The position numbers and the translations under genes were made by a program. From Albimonas sp041685625 (lineage in GTDB: Bacteria; Pseudomonadota; Alphaproteobacteria; Rhodobacterales; Rhodobacteraceae), in contig JAWLFJ010000002.1 of the NCBI GenBank assembly GCA_041685625.1, positions 1 to 64,000 of the forward strand: DNA of 64,000 nt. The letters are read 5' to 3'. How positions within the stretch are numbered: position 1 is the stretch's first letter; every line of letters begins with the position of its first letter. Below are positions 33,336-42,935 of this stretch, piece by piece. The notes beneath the pieces were generated by a model that was given only the letters and a program-made list of their open reading frames with translations, was not told the DNA's origin and searched no databases.

Positions 33336-34421
33336 ATGATCGTCGCAGAGATCCGCACGCACCGCCTGCACGTGCCGTTCGCGGAGCCGCCGAAGACGGG
33401 GTTCCTCGACCTCTCCGACATCGACCTGCTGGTGGTCGAGGTCGAGACGCGGGACGGCGTGGTCGGGACCGGTCATCTGCATCCGCTGGCGGGCGGGATG
33501 CGGACCCTGGAGACCTGCGTGAAGGAGATGCTGGCGCCGCTGGTGGTGGGGGCGGATTGTTCCGACCCGAGGGCGGTGTGGGAGCGGATGCGCCTCGCCA
33601 CCTTCATCCAGGGGCGGATGGGGATCACGACGATGGCGATGTCGGCGATCGACGTGGCGCTCTGGGACGCCCTGGGGCGGACCGAGGGCGTGCCGCTGTG
33701 GAAGCTCTGGGGCGGGCGGATCGATCCGATCCCGGCCTACGGCTCGGGCTGCTATCGGGGCCTCGGACGCGAGGGGATGATCGAGAAGGCGCGGCGCTTC
33801 GTCGATCAGGGCTACGACGCGATCAAGATGCAGGTCGCGCACGTCTTCAGCCATGACGAGGACGTGGCGAACGTGGCCGCGATGCGGGGCGCGCTGGGGG
33901 ACGGCGTCCGGATCATGGTGGACGCCACCCAGGGCTGGACGCCGGAGGAGGCGGCAACGGTGGGGCCGCGGCTGGACCCCTTCGGCCTCGAATGGCTGGA
34001 GGAGCCGGTGATGGCGGACGACTTCGCCGGCTACGCGAAGGTGGCCGATGCGGTGCGCACGCCGTTGGCGACGGGGGAGAACAACTGGGGGCCGAAGGAC
34101 CTCGCGCCGTTCTTCGAGCGGCGGATGGCGGCGACGCTGCAGCCCGACGTGATGCGCGGCGGGTATACGGAGCTCTTCGAGGTGGCGAAGCGGGCGGAGG
34201 CGGCGGGCCTCTCCGTCGCGCCGCATCTGTTTCCGGAGCTGATGAGCCATCTGATGGCCGCGATCCCCAACGGGACGTGGCTGGAGTGGATGGGGTGGTT
34301 CGATCACCTCTGGGTCGAGCCGATGGTTCCCGAGGGCGGGCGCGTCGCGCCGCCGGACCGGCCGGGGCATGGGATGGATTTCCGGCCGGAGCTGTTCACC
34401 GAATTCAAGGCGAAGGACTGA
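33336..34421 (+). CDS. mandelate racemase/muconate lactonizing family enzyme 1
   Basis: A 361-residue enolase-superfamily enzyme. Catalytic elements are AIKMQVAH (first lysine), MVDATQGWT, WLEEPVMADD and TGENNWG as metal ligands, and SVAPHLFPEL as the second-side base region. The usual second lysine of a KxK motif reads Q here, so the acid/base set is not classic. These enzymes abstract a proton alpha to a carboxylate, in racemases or acid-sugar dehydratases. The ATG at 33336 follows AGGGGAGG. The next homologous gene begins 4 bases after the stop. Confidence 0.87.
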   Translation: MIVAEIRTHRLHVPFAEPPKTGFLDLSDIDLLVVEVETRDGVVGTGHLHPLAGGMRTLETCVKEMLAPLVVGADCSDPRAVWERMRLATFIQGRMGITTMAMSAIDVALWDALGRTEGVPLWKLWGGRIDPIPAYGSGCYRGLGREGMIEKARRFVDQGYDAIKMQVAHVFSHDEDVANVAAMRGALGDGVRIMVDATQGWTPEEAATVGPRLDPFGLEWLEEPVMADDFAGYAKVADAVRTPLATGENNWGPKDLAPFFERRMAATLQPDVMRGGYTELFEVAKRAEAAGLSVAPHLFPELMSHLMAAIPNGTWLEWMGWFDHLWVEPMVPEGGRVAPPDRPGHGMDFRPELFTEFKAKD

Positions 34422-34424
34422 CCG

Positions 34425-35516
34425 ATGCGGGTGACCAAGGCGGAGGTGCGGCGGCTGAGGATCCCGTTCCAGGACGGGGGCGCCGGCGAGGGGCTGTTTC
34501 CGGGGACGTTCAAGGCGGCGGACTGCGTGCTGCTCCGGCTCGAGACCGACGCCGGGCTGGTCGGCTGGGGCGAGGCCTTCGGGCATTTCTGCGCCGAGAG
34601 CGTCGCGGCGATGCTGGAGCGCGCGGTCTGCCCGCTGCTGATCGGGACGGAGCCGGAGGATCCGGCGGCGGCGACCGAGGATCTCCAGCGCCGGCTGCAT
34701 CTGATCGGGCGCTACGGGGTGACGATGTTCGCGATCTCGGCGGCGGACATCGCGCTCTGGGATCTGGCGGCGAAGGCGGAGGGGGTGAGCCTCGCCGAGC
34801 TGATCGGCGGGCGGCGGCGGGGGGACCTGCCGGCCTATGCCTCGCTGGTGCGCTACGGCGATCCGGCGCTGGTGGCGGAGAAGGCGGCGGAGGCGGTGGG
34901 GCGCGGCTATTCCGTGCTGAAGCTGCACGAGATCACGCTGGAGGCGATCCGGGCGGGGCGCGAGGGCGGCGGGGACGTTCCGCTGACGGTGGACGTCAAC
35001 TGCAACTGGAGCGCGGAATGGGTGCTGGACTGGGCGCCGGCGCTGCGCGACGTCGGGCTGCACTGGCTGGAGGAGCCGATCTTCCCGCCCGAGGACTTCG
35101 CCGCGCTGGCGCGGCTCCGGCGCGAGACGGGGATCCCGCTGGCGGCGGGCGAGAACCTCTGCACGGCGGTGCAGTACCGGGAGATGATCGCGGCCGGCGC
35201 GGTGGACTTCGTGCAGCCGAGCGTCACCAAGTCGGGCGGCGTCACCGAGACGCTGGCGGCGCGGGCGGCGGCGCAGGCCGCGGGGCTGCGGGTGGCGCAG
35301 CATTCGCCGTATTTCGGGCCGGGCTATCTCGCGACCCTGCAGATCCTGGCGGCGGCGGAGGACGAGGAGCTGTTCGAGTATCTCTACGTCGAGCGCGACC
35401 GCGAACTCTATCGCGGGCTGCCGACGCCGGAGGGCGGGCGCATCGCCGTGCCGGACGGGCCGGGGCTGGGGATGGAGCCGGATCCCGAGGCGATGGTGCG
35501 GCTCGCCGCGGATTGA
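34425..35516 (+). CDS. mandelate racemase/muconate lactonizing family enzyme 2
   Basis: A 363-residue paralogue of the preceding gene with the same TIM-barrel layout. It has VLKLHEIT (KxH), TVDVNCNW, WLEEPIFPPED and AGENLCTA as metal ligands, and VAQHSPYFGPG. The KxH/His set fits a dehydratase or racemase of acid sugars or amino-acid derivatives. It follows its neighbour after 3 bases, so the pair forms an operon. Their catalytic residues differ, so they probably act on different substrates or successive steps. Confidence 0.87.
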   Translation: MRVTKAEVRRLRIPFQDGGAGEGLFPGTFKAADCVLLRLETDAGLVGWGEAFGHFCAESVAAMLERAVCPLLIGTEPEDPAAATEDLQRRLHLIGRYGVTMFAISAADIALWDLAAKAEGVSLAELIGGRRRGDLPAYASLVRYGDPALVAEKAAEAVGRGYSVLKLHEITLEAIRAGREGGGDVPLTVDVNCNWSAEWVLDWAPALRDVGLHWLEEPIFPPEDFAALARLRRETGIPLAAGENLCTAVQYREMIAAGAVDFVQPSVTKSGGVTETLAARAAAQAAGLRVAQHSPYFGPGYLATLQILAAAEDEELFEYLYVERDRELYRGLPTPEGGRIAVPDGPGLGMEPDPEAMVRLAAD

Positions 35517-35532
35517 GGGGCGGCGGGCCGGC

Positions 35533-37521
35533 TCAGGCCCCGTCCGTGGCGACGCGGCCGCCGCGGCGCGGGAGGTGGCCGGCGACGAGGCGCAGCAGCG
35601 CGTCGCGCTGCACCGGCTTCATCAGGAAGGCGTCGTCGGCCGTGAGGCCGGCGCCGTTGATCGCGGCCTCGTTCGGATAGCCGGACATGAAGGCCACGGG
35701 CAGGCCCGGCCGGCGCGCGCGCAGCGCGTCGGCGAGGGCCGGGCCGTCCAGCGCGCCGGGCATCACCACGTCGGTCAGCAGGAGGTCGAAGGCGCCGCCG
35801 GCGGTCTCGAACATCTCGAGCGCGGCTCCGCCGGAGGCGGCCTCGGCCACGTCCAGCCCGGCTTCGCGCAGGATGCGCGCGATGACGCGCCGGATCGGCG
35901 CCTCGTCCTCGGCCAGCAGGACCCGCCCGGCGAGGCGGCGCGGCGCGGCGACCCGCGCCGGCTCCGGACGGCCCGACGCCGACGCCGCGCCGTCGCCCTC
36001 GAGGGCGGGGAGGAACAGCTTCACGGCGGTGCCGGCGCCCGGCTCGCTGTAGAGGCGCAGCGCGCCGCCGGACTGGCGCACGAAGCCCTCGACCATGGCG
36101 AGGCCGAGGCCGGAGCCCATCTGCGGCCCCTTGGTGGTGAAGAAGGGCTCCGTCACGCGGCCGAGGAACTCCCGCGGGATGCCCTGGCCGGTGTCGGTGA
36201 CGGCGAGCATGACGTAACGGCCGGGTGCGATGGTCTCGTCGAGGCGCGCCACGTCGTCGGCGGAGATGTGGAGATCGGCCGTCTCGACCGTCAGCCGGCC
36301 GCCCTCGGGCATGGCGTCGCGCGCGTTGATGACGAGGTTGAGCAGCGCGCTCTCGAGGAAGGCGGGATCGACCTCCGTCGGCGGCAGCCCGCCGGCGAGG
36401 GCCAGGTCGAGCCGGATGCGATCGGGCAGGGCGCCGGCGAGGAGGCGGCGCATGTCGCGCACGGCCTCGTCGAGGTCGATCCGGCGGGGGGCGAGGTGGG
36501 ACTGGCGCGCGAAGCTGAGCAGGCGCTGGGTCAGGTCGGCGCCGCGGCGGCAGGCGCGCAGGATCTCGAGGCGGCTCTCCTCGGCCTCGGCCGGGGCGCC
36601 CTCGAGGCCGAGCAGTTCGGCGTTGCCCATGACGATGGCGAGGAGGTTGTTGAAGTCGTGCGCGATGCCCCCGGCGATGCGCCCGACGGCCTCGAGCTTC
36701 TTCGCCTGGGCCAGCATCTCGCCCTGACGCTCGAGCTCCTCGCGCATGCGCATCTCGTCGGTGACGTCGAGCACGATGGTGTGCCAGAGGCGTCCGCCGT
36801 CCGGCATGGGCTGCGGGCGGCCGCGCCCGGCGAGCCACTTGACGTCGCCCGCGGGGGTGCGGATCCGCCAACGATGGCTCCAGGGCGCGAGGTCGCGGCC
36901 GGCCGCCGCGGCGCTTTCGCGGAGCGCTTCGACGTCCTCGGGCAGGACGAGGTCCCAGAGCGCGGCAGGGTCGCCCTTCACCCGTTCGGCCGGAAGCTCC
37001 CAGATCGCCTCGCAGCCGGGGCTCATGTATTCGATGTCGGAGGTTCCGTCGGGGCGCTTGATGTAGCGGAAGATCGCGCCGGGCATGTCGCGCGCCACGG
37101 CCGCGAGGCGATCGCGCGTGTCGGCGAGGGCGGCGTTGGCCTCGACCTCCTCGGTGACGTCGGAGACCACGCCGTAGAGGGTCGCGCCGCGCGCGTCGTG
37201 CCGGTGCAGCGTGACGGTGGAGCGCAGGGTCCGCCAGGCCCCGGAGGCGTGGCGGAGACGGTATCGCGTGACCTTGGGCTCGCCGGTCTCGAGCTGGGCG
37301 GCGAAGTCCCGCTCTACGCGCTCGCGGTCCTCGGGGTGCAGGCGGGCGAGGAAGAAGGCGATGTCGGGCTGGAACCGCTCCTCGTCCTCGCCCAGCATCC
37401 CCAGCAGCCGCTCGCTCCAGTCGACGCGACCCGTGGCGGGTTCGAAGCGCCACATGCCGACATGTTCGCCCATGCAGGCGAGCATCGTCTCGGCCTTCTC
37501 TCCCTTGATGACGTTCAGCAT
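35533..37521 (-). CDS. hybrid PAS sensor histidine kinase with receiver domain
   Basis: A 662-residue soluble hybrid kinase. Two PAS/PAC domains (about 10-125 and 130-258) precede a dimerisation helix with H288 in GGIAHDFNNLLAIVMGN. HATPase motifs follow (NLVINARDAM, TDTGQGIP, GSGLGLAMV), and a C-terminal REC domain (about 542-650) has the phospho-Asp in LLTDVVMPG. No membrane helix is seen, so it senses a cytosolic cue, perhaps redox or ligand. There is no partner regulator adjacent. The ATG at 37521 has GGAGGGGAGGG upstream. Confidence 0.9.
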   Translation of the reverse strand: MLNVIKGEKAETMLACMGEHVGMWRFEPATGRVDWSERLLGMLGEDEERFQPDIAFFLARLHPEDRERVERDFAAQLETGEPKVTRYRLRHASGAWRTLRSTVTLHRHDARGATLYGVVSDVTEEVEANAALADTRDRLAAVARDMPGAIFRYIKRPDGTSDIEYMSPGCEAIWELPAERVKGDPAALWDLVLPEDVEALRESAAAAGRDLAPWSHRWRIRTPAGDVKWLAGRGRPQPMPDGGRLWHTIVLDVTDEMRMREELERQGEMLAQAKKLEAVGRIAGGIAHDFNNLLAIVMGNAELLGLEGAPAEAEESRLEILRACRRGADLTQRLLSFARQSHLAPRRIDLDEAVRDMRRLLAGALPDRIRLDLALAGGLPPTEVDPAFLESALLNLVINARDAMPEGGRLTVETADLHISADDVARLDETIAPGRYVMLAVTDTGQGIPREFLGRVTEPFFTTKGPQMGSGLGLAMVEGFVRQSGGALRLYSEPGAGTAVKLFLPALEGDGAASASGRPEPARVAAPRRLAGRVLLAEDEAPIRRVIARILREAGLDVAEAASGGAALEMFETAGGAFDLLLTDVVMPGALDGPALADALRARRPGLPVAFMSGYPNEAAINGAGLTADDAFLMKPVQRDALLRLVAGHLPRRGGRVATDGA

Positions 37522-37711
37522 GGCCCTCCCCTCCGGCTCGGACGTCTCGTCCGATGGAACGGCGCCGCTTCGGGCCCCTGCGGCGCCGGCTTTCGGGCCG
37601 GGCCGTGACCTTTGCATTGCGCGGCGCCGCGACGGCGCCGTCAAGCGCCGATCGCGCGGCTTGACCTCGGCGCGGCGGGCCGGGATGACGGAGGGCGAGG
37701 AGGCGCGGCGC

Positions 37712-38938
37712 ATGGATCCGGTCAGGCGGCAGTACGAGGCCTATCCCTATCCCGAGCGGGATCCCGCCGACGAGGAACGGCGGCTGATCGTCGGCTCGCC
37801 CTCCGAGCCGGCCGAGATCGACCATCACCTGTTCGCCGGGCGGCGCGACTGGTCGCGGCCGTTCCGGGCGCTGGTGGCGGGGGGCGGCACCGGCGACGGG
37901 CTGGTGATGCTGGCGCAGAAGCTGGCGGATGCGGGCGTGCCGGCGGAGATCGTCTGGCTCGACCTCTCGGCGGCGGCGCGGGAGATCGCCGAGGCGCGGA
38001 TGCGGGTGCGGGGGCTGTCGGCGCGGTTCCTGATCGGGGATCTGGCGACGGCGCCGGCGCTCGCCGCCGAGGAGGGGCGGTTCGACTACGTCGACTGCTG
38101 CGGGGTGCTGCATCACCTCGAGGATCCCGAGGCGGGCTTCCGGGCGCTGGCCGAGGCGATCCGGCCGGAGGGCGGGATCGGCTTCATGGTCTACGCGCCC
38201 TACGGGCGGAGCGGGGTCTACGAGCTGCAGGCGGGTTTCGGGGCGCTGTTCGCGGAGGATCCGCCGGAGGAGAAGGTGCGGCTGGCGAAGGCGGCGCTGG
38301 GGGCGCTGCCGGAGAGCAACCGGTTCCGGGGCAACCGGCTTCTGAGCGACCACAAGGCCTCGGACGCGGGGCTCTACGATCTGCTGCTGCACGCCCGCGA
38401 CGTGCCCTTCGACGTGCCGCGGCTGCTGGCGGCGCTGGAGGGGGCGGGGCTCGGCCTCGCCGGCTGGGCGGAGGCGGCGCGCTACGATCCGGCGCCGATG
38501 CTGCCGGGGACGCCGGAGTTCCGGGAGCGGCTGGCGGCGATGGCGCCGGAGGCGCGCTGGGCGCTGGCGGAGCGGCTGGCGGGGGATCTCAAGATGCATG
38601 TGGGCTACGCGGCGCCGGCGGGGCGCGCGGCCAGGGCGCAGGCCGGTCTGACGGCCGAGGGCGTGCCGCGGCTGAACGCGGTCGACGGACGGGCGCTGGC
38701 GCGGCAGGTGGAGAGGCGCGGGGCGCTGAAGGTGGGGTTCGAGGGACGCTCGGTGACGCTGGAGATCCCGAAGCGCGCGGCCGGGGCGATCGCGCGGCTG
38801 GGGACGGGGCGGAGCTTCGGCGAGATCGCCGGGGCCGAGGGGATGGACTGGTTCGCCTTCGCGCAGGTCTTCGGGCCGGCCTTCCGGGCGCTGGTCTCGG
38901 CCAACCTCATGCGGGTCAGCCGCGGGATCGCGGGGTGA
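37712..38938 (+). CDS. class I SAM-dependent methyltransferase with C-terminal extension
   Basis: A 408-residue protein that opens RRQYEAYPYPERDP, then a Rossmann methyltransferase. Motif I is ALVAGGGTGDGLVMLAQ, the acidic strand IVWLDLSAAAREIAEARM, and CCGVLHHLEDPEAGF comes later. The C-terminal ~150 residues are not recognised. The start at 37712 has GAGGAGG upstream and is preferred to 37685. It overlaps the following DUF3445 gene by GTGA, so the two are coupled. The substrate is unknown. Confidence 0.8.
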   Translation: MDPVRRQYEAYPYPERDPADEERRLIVGSPSEPAEIDHHLFAGRRDWSRPFRALVAGGGTGDGLVMLAQKLADAGVPAEIVWLDLSAAAREIAEARMRVRGLSARFLIGDLATAPALAAEEGRFDYVDCCGVLHHLEDPEAGFRALAEAIRPEGGIGFMVYAPYGRSGVYELQAGFGALFAEDPPEEKVRLAKAALGALPESNRFRGNRLLSDHKASDAGLYDLLLHARDVPFDVPRLLAALEGAGLGLAGWAEAARYDPAPMLPGTPEFRERLAAMAPEARWALAERLAGDLKMHVGYAAPAGRAARAQAGLTAEGVPRLNAVDGRALARQVERRGALKVGFEGRSVTLEIPKRAAGAIARLGTGRSFGEIAGAEGMDWFAFAQVFGPAFRALVSANLMRVSRGIAG

Positions 38939-39834
38939 GCCGCCCGGGCTGGACGCTGGGGCATGTCCCGGTGGCGCCGTTCATGGCGGCGCGGACGGCG
39001 GTCGCGCCCGGGATCGGCCCGCTGGAGCCGGCGGCGTGGCTCTGCGTCGAGGAGGACTACGCGGCGCAGATGGCGCTGCGGGACGACCTGATCCTCGGGC
39101 CGGAGCGCGAGGATCTGGGGCCGGTGGCGATGACCGCCGGCGGGGAGGCGGCGGCGGCGGAGCTGTTGGAGGCGGTCGCCGAGGAGGTGGTCGCCCGGCA
39201 CGGCGCGCGGCGCGAGGGCGGCGCGGTGGTGCGGCGCGACGGGGTGCGCGTGGCGCTGGGGGGCGATCCGATCGCCGTCGCCGGGCGGCTGGCGCAGGAG
39301 GACTTCCTCGTCATGGAGAAGCCCGAAGGGGCGGCCGAGCACGTGCTGACCGCGGGCGTGCTGTGCTTTCCGGCGCATTGGCGGCTGGACGAGAAGATCG
39401 GCCGGCCGCTGCTGCGCATCCATCTGCCGGTGGCCGAATATCCGGGCATGCTGGAGCGCAAGGTCCAGCGCTTCTTCGACGGGGTGAAGCCGGGGCGGCC
39501 GCTGATGCGGGCCAACTGGCACTTCGCCGCGAGTCCCGAGATCGTGACGCCCGCGCATGAGGCGGAGAAGCTGGCCAATTACGAGCGGCGCCTGTCCGCG
39601 GGGGGGCCGGCCTGGCTGCGGGTGGAGCGGCAGACGGTGCTGCGGCTGCCGCGCACCGGGGCGACGGTCTTCGGCGTGCGCACGCTGATGAGCGACGTCG
39701 AGGGGCTGAAGGCGGAGCAGTGGCGGGCGCTGGCGGAGCGCTTCGCGGAGATGCCCGAGGCGCAGCGGGCGCGCAAGGCCGGCCCGGCGCTCGTGGCGCG
39801 CGCGCGGGAGGCGGCGTCCGGATCCGCTCGGTGA
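38935..39834 (+). CDS. DUF3445 haem-dependent oxidative N-demethylase-like protein
   Basis: A 299-residue DUF3445 protein that begins with a GTG overlapping the methyltransferase stop. Family-like segments are HVLTAGVLCFPAHWRLDEKIG and IHLPVAEYPGML. TPAHEAEKLANYERRLS near the middle, and a late VRTLMSDV, also fit. Characterised relatives use haem to oxidatively demethylate dimethylamine-type substrates. A methyltransferase and a demethylase as a coupled pair is suggestive, but the substrate is not known. Confidence 0.82.
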   Translation: MSRPGWTLGHVPVAPFMAARTAVAPGIGPLEPAAWLCVEEDYAAQMALRDDLILGPEREDLGPVAMTAGGEAAAAELLEAVAEEVVARHGARREGGAVVRRDGVRVALGGDPIAVAGRLAQEDFLVMEKPEGAAEHVLTAGVLCFPAHWRLDEKIGRPLLRIHLPVAEYPGMLERKVQRFFDGVKPGRPLMRANWHFAASPEIVTPAHEAEKLANYERRLSAGGPAWLRVERQTVLRLPRTGATVFGVRTLMSDVEGLKAEQWRALAERFAEMPEAQRARKAGPALVARAREAASGSAR

Positions 39835-40172
39835 GACGGCGATCGAGGCGCGCGCGCGGCGCCTCCCTGCGGGTCGACCGCAGGGCGTCTCCCCCCGGCG
39901 AGCGGCGTCCCGCGGCCCGAAGCGCCGTCGAGGCAGGACGCGGCGGCCGATCCGCGCCCTCCGCTCTCTCGAGCGGGGCGTCGGGGCGCGGCGCAAGATG
40001 CGGCGGGGCCTGCGGTGAGGGTGCGCCCGGGCGGTCGTCGGGAGGCGGCCTGGACTGGCGCGACAAGCGCTCCATCGTTAGCGAAGGAGCAATTTGCGGC
40101 GTTTATGACGCTTCCCGGAAGGGCGTATCGAGAGGCGAGCGCGATCGCCCGCGGCGGGCAGGAGAGGCGATC
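39835..40172. other. spacer with hairpin and AT-richer leader
   Basis: About 338 bases without a convincing gene. A hairpin lies at 39865-39885 (8-base stem CCCTGCGG/CCGCAGGG, loop GTCGA), which may end the demethylase transcript. A/T content rises around 40070-40110, probably the promoter of the GAF gene, but no clear -35/-10 pair is assigned. Confidence 0.5.
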
Positions 40173-41144
40173 TTGAGCGATCGGGCGTTGGAGGACGAGG
40201 TCGGACGTCTCGCTGCGATCGAGCGCATGGGCGGCACGATCCGGGCCTCGAAGCGGCTGCGGCTTCTGGCCGAATTCGCGCAAGAGGCCCTCCGCGTCCC
40301 GCTCGTGGCGCTCACCTTGGTCGACGAAGGACGGCAGCGGGTGTGCCTTAGCGCGAGGGGGCCGCTTGGCGACGGACCGCGCGAGGCCGCCTTCTGCGAC
40401 CGCACGATCCGGGGCCGCGAGGTGCTGGTCGTGCCGGACGCGGCCATGGATCTCCGCTTCGCCGACAGTCCCTACGTGACGGGGCCGCCGGGCATACGAG
40501 CGTATCTCGGCGCGCCGTTGACGACGGCCGAAGGCTACAATCTGGGCGCCCTGTGCGCCATCGATCGCCGCCCGCGCGCCTTCGGGCGGGCCGAGGCGGC
40601 GCTGCTCGCGAGCCTCGCGCGCCGCTCGATCGAGGAGATCGCGCGCGACGCGCCGCAGCGCGATCCTCTGACGGGAGCGCTTTCGGATGCGGCATGGACG
40701 GCGGCGGCGGCGGCGGAGATCGCGCGGGTGCGGCAGGAACCGGAGCCGCGCCCGGCGACGCTTCTGCTGTGCCAGGCTCGCGGCATCGGCGAGGCGAACG
40801 TCGCCTACGGCCGGAGCGCCGGCGACGCCGGGCTGATCGCGACGGCCGCGGCGCTGGCGAGGGTCGCCGGTCCCGACGGCTGCGTGGGGCGGGTCGGGGG
40901 GACGCGCTTCGCCGCGGTGCTGCCCGGCCGCGACGCCGATGCGGCCGCGACGCTCGGCGAGGCGGCGCGGGCGGGCGTGGCCGCGGCGCACACGGGACTG
41001 ACGCCTCCGGGACTTCTCGGAGCCAGTTTCGGCGCGGCGGAACTGGCGCCGGCGATCGACGGACCGGATCTATGGCTGACGGCGGCGGACGTCGCGTTGT
41101 CTGCGGGACGCGAGGGCCGGCGCCGCCGCTGCGGCGTCGTCTGA
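40173..41144 (+). CDS. GAF domain protein with degenerate GGDEF domain
   Basis: A 323-residue cytosolic protein. A GAF domain (about 28-155) contains the segment YLGAPLTTAEGYNLGALCAID. A GGDEF-fold domain begins RDPLTGALSDAAW, but the active-site GG[DE]EF reads GGTRF (242-246). It therefore should not make c-di-GMP and may be a sensor only. I chose the TTG at 40173, which follows GGAGAGG with a five-base spacer; no in-frame ATG or GTG lies upstream within the open region. It stands alone between spacers. Confidence 0.75.
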   Translation: MSDRALEDEVGRLAAIERMGGTIRASKRLRLLAEFAQEALRVPLVALTLVDEGRQRVCLSARGPLGDGPREAAFCDRTIRGREVLVVPDAAMDLRFADSPYVTGPPGIRAYLGAPLTTAEGYNLGALCAIDRRPRAFGRAEAALLASLARRSIEEIARDAPQRDPLTGALSDAAWTAAAAAEIARVRQEPEPRPATLLLCQARGIGEANVAYGRSAGDAGLIATAAALARVAGPDGCVGRVGGTRFAAVLPGRDADAAATLGEAARAGVAAAHTGLTPPGLLGASFGAAELAPAIDGPDLWLTAADVALSAGREGRRRRCGVV

Positions 41145-41525
41145 GGCGATCGCGGCGCGGTCGACGGTCGTCGCCGGCGGCGGTGCGGGCTCTTTCCGGC
41201 GTCGGCCGGGGGAGGCTCGCGGAGGCCGCGTCCGCCGCGGCGCGGAGGTGCGGGCGCGTCCGGCCTCCGCGGACACGGGGGGCGCCGTCTTCGGGTCCGG
41301 ACGGAGGTCGGCGGCGCGCCTTCGAGCGGTCGACCTGGCCGCCGTCGGGCGAGCGGCTTGGCGGCCGTCGCGGTGACGGAGGCGAGGACCAGGTCGGCAG
41401 CGCCGTGAGCGTCGACGCCGTCGACGGCGCGCCTCGGGGCGTCGGCGAGCGGGCGACGGGAGCCGGAACGGATGCGGGCGGGGCCGAGGCCCCGCCCGCG
41501 TCGCGTCTCCGCCCGCAGGGTCGGA
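41145..41525. other. spacer, nothing recognised
   Basis: This 381-base region lies between the GAF gene and the glnA stop. It is G+C-rich and has no RNA gene, repeat or credible small gene that I can see. Apparent frames are arginine- or glycine-rich and look like noise. Confidence 0.5.
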
Positions 41526-42935
41526 TCAGCAGGAGTAGTACATCTTGAACTCGACCGGGTGCGGCGTGTGCTCGAAGGCGTAGACCTCCTCCCACTTGAG
41601 CTCCGCGTAGCCCTCGATCTGGTCCTTGGTGAACACGTCGCCCTGCAGCAGGAACTCGTGGTCGTCCTCGAGGCTCTGCAGCGCCTCGCGGAGCGAGCCG
41701 CAGACGGTCGGGATGCCGGCCAGCTCCTCGGGCGGCAGGTCGTAGAGATCCTTGTCCGCGGCTTCGCCCGGATGGATCTTGTTCTTGATGCCGTCGAGAC
41801 CCGCCATAAGCAGCGCCGCGAAGGCGAGATAGGGGTTGCAGGACGGATCCGGGAAGCGGGTCTCGACGCGCTTGGCCTTCGGGCTCTCGGTCCAGGGGAT
41901 GCGCACCGAGGCGGAGCGGTTGCGGGCCGAATAGGCCAGCAGCACCGGCGCCTCGAAGCCCGGGATCAGGCGCTTGTAGGAGTTGGTGGAGGGGTTGGTG
42001 AAGGCGTTCAGCGTCTTGGCGTGCTTCAGGACGCCGCCGATGTACCAAAGCGCCTCGTCCGAGAGGTCGGCGTACTTGTCGCCGGCGAAGAGCGGCTTGC
42101 CGTCCTTCCAGATCGACTGGTTGACGTGCATGCCGGTGCCGTTGTCGCCCATGATCGGCTTGGGCATGAAGGTGGCCGACTTGCCGTAGGCGTGCGCGAC
42201 CTGGTGGATCACGTACTTGTACTTCTGCATGTTGTCGGCCTGCTCGGTCAGGCCGCCGAAGACCAGGCCGAGTTCGTGCTGGCAGGACGCGACCTCGTGG
42301 TGGTGCTTGTCCACCTTCATGCCCATCCGCTTCATCGTCGACAGCATCTCGGAGCGCATGTCCTGGGCGGCGTCGACGGGCGGCACGGGGAAGTAACCGC
42401 CCTTGATGCCGGGCCGGTGGCCCATGTTGCCCATCTCGAACTCGGCGTCGGTGTTCCAAGAGGCGTCGTCGGCGTCGACTTCGTAGGAGACCTTGTGCAT
42501 CTCGACCGAGACGCGGACGTCGTCGAAGATGAAGAACTCGGCCTCGGGACCCCAATAGGAGACGTCGCCCATGCCCGACGACTTGAGATAGGCCTCGGCC
42601 TTTCTCGCCGTGCCGCGCGGATCGCGGTCATACGGCTCGTTGGTGTCGGGTTCGACCACGTCGCAATGCACGCAGAGGGTCTTCTCCGCGAAGAACGGGT
42701 CCATGTAGACCGAGGCCGTGTCCGGCATCAGCTTCATGTCGGACTGGTCGATGGACTTCCAGCCCTGGATCGACGAGCCGTCGAACATCCAGCCCTCGTT
42801 CAGGAAGTCCTCGTCGATGACGTCCGTGATGGCGGTGACGTGCTGCAGCTTGCCGCGCGGGTCGGTGAAGCGGAGATCGAGATATTCGATCTCTTCGCTC
42901 TTCATGGTCTCGAGTATGGACTTGGCGTCGCTCAT
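41526..42935 (-). CDS. glnA: glutamine synthetase type I
   Basis: GlnA (469 residues) forms glutamine from glutamate, ammonia and ATP as a dodecamer. Features are FTDPRGKLQHVT, the metal site GPEAEFFIFDD, the ATP signature KPIMGDNGTGMHVNQS and FEAPVLLAYSARNRSASVRIP. The adenylylation tyrosine lies in KDLYDLPPEE, so activity is probably controlled by GlnE and PII. glnB lies 153 bases upstream in the same direction, so they form the usual glnBA unit. Confidence 0.97.
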   Translation of the reverse strand: MSDAKSILETMKSEEIEYLDLRFTDPRGKLQHVTAITDVIDEDFLNEGWMFDGSSIQGWKSIDQSDMKLMPDTASVYMDPFFAEKTLCVHCDVVEPDTNEPYDRDPRGTARKAEAYLKSSGMGDVSYWGPEAEFFIFDDVRVSVEMHKVSYEVDADDASWNTDAEFEMGNMGHRPGIKGGYFPVPPVDAAQDMRSEMLSTMKRMGMKVDKHHHEVASCQHELGLVFGGLTEQADNMQKYKYVIHQVAHAYGKSATFMPKPIMGDNGTGMHVNQSIWKDGKPLFAGDKYADLSDEALWYIGGVLKHAKTLNAFTNPSTNSYKRLIPGFEAPVLLAYSARNRSASVRIPWTESPKAKRVETRFPDPSCNPYLAFAALLMAGLDGIKNKIHPGEAADKDLYDLPPEELAGIPTVCGSLREALQSLEDDHEFLLQGDVFTKDQIEGYAELKWEEVYAFEHTPHPVEFKMYYSC

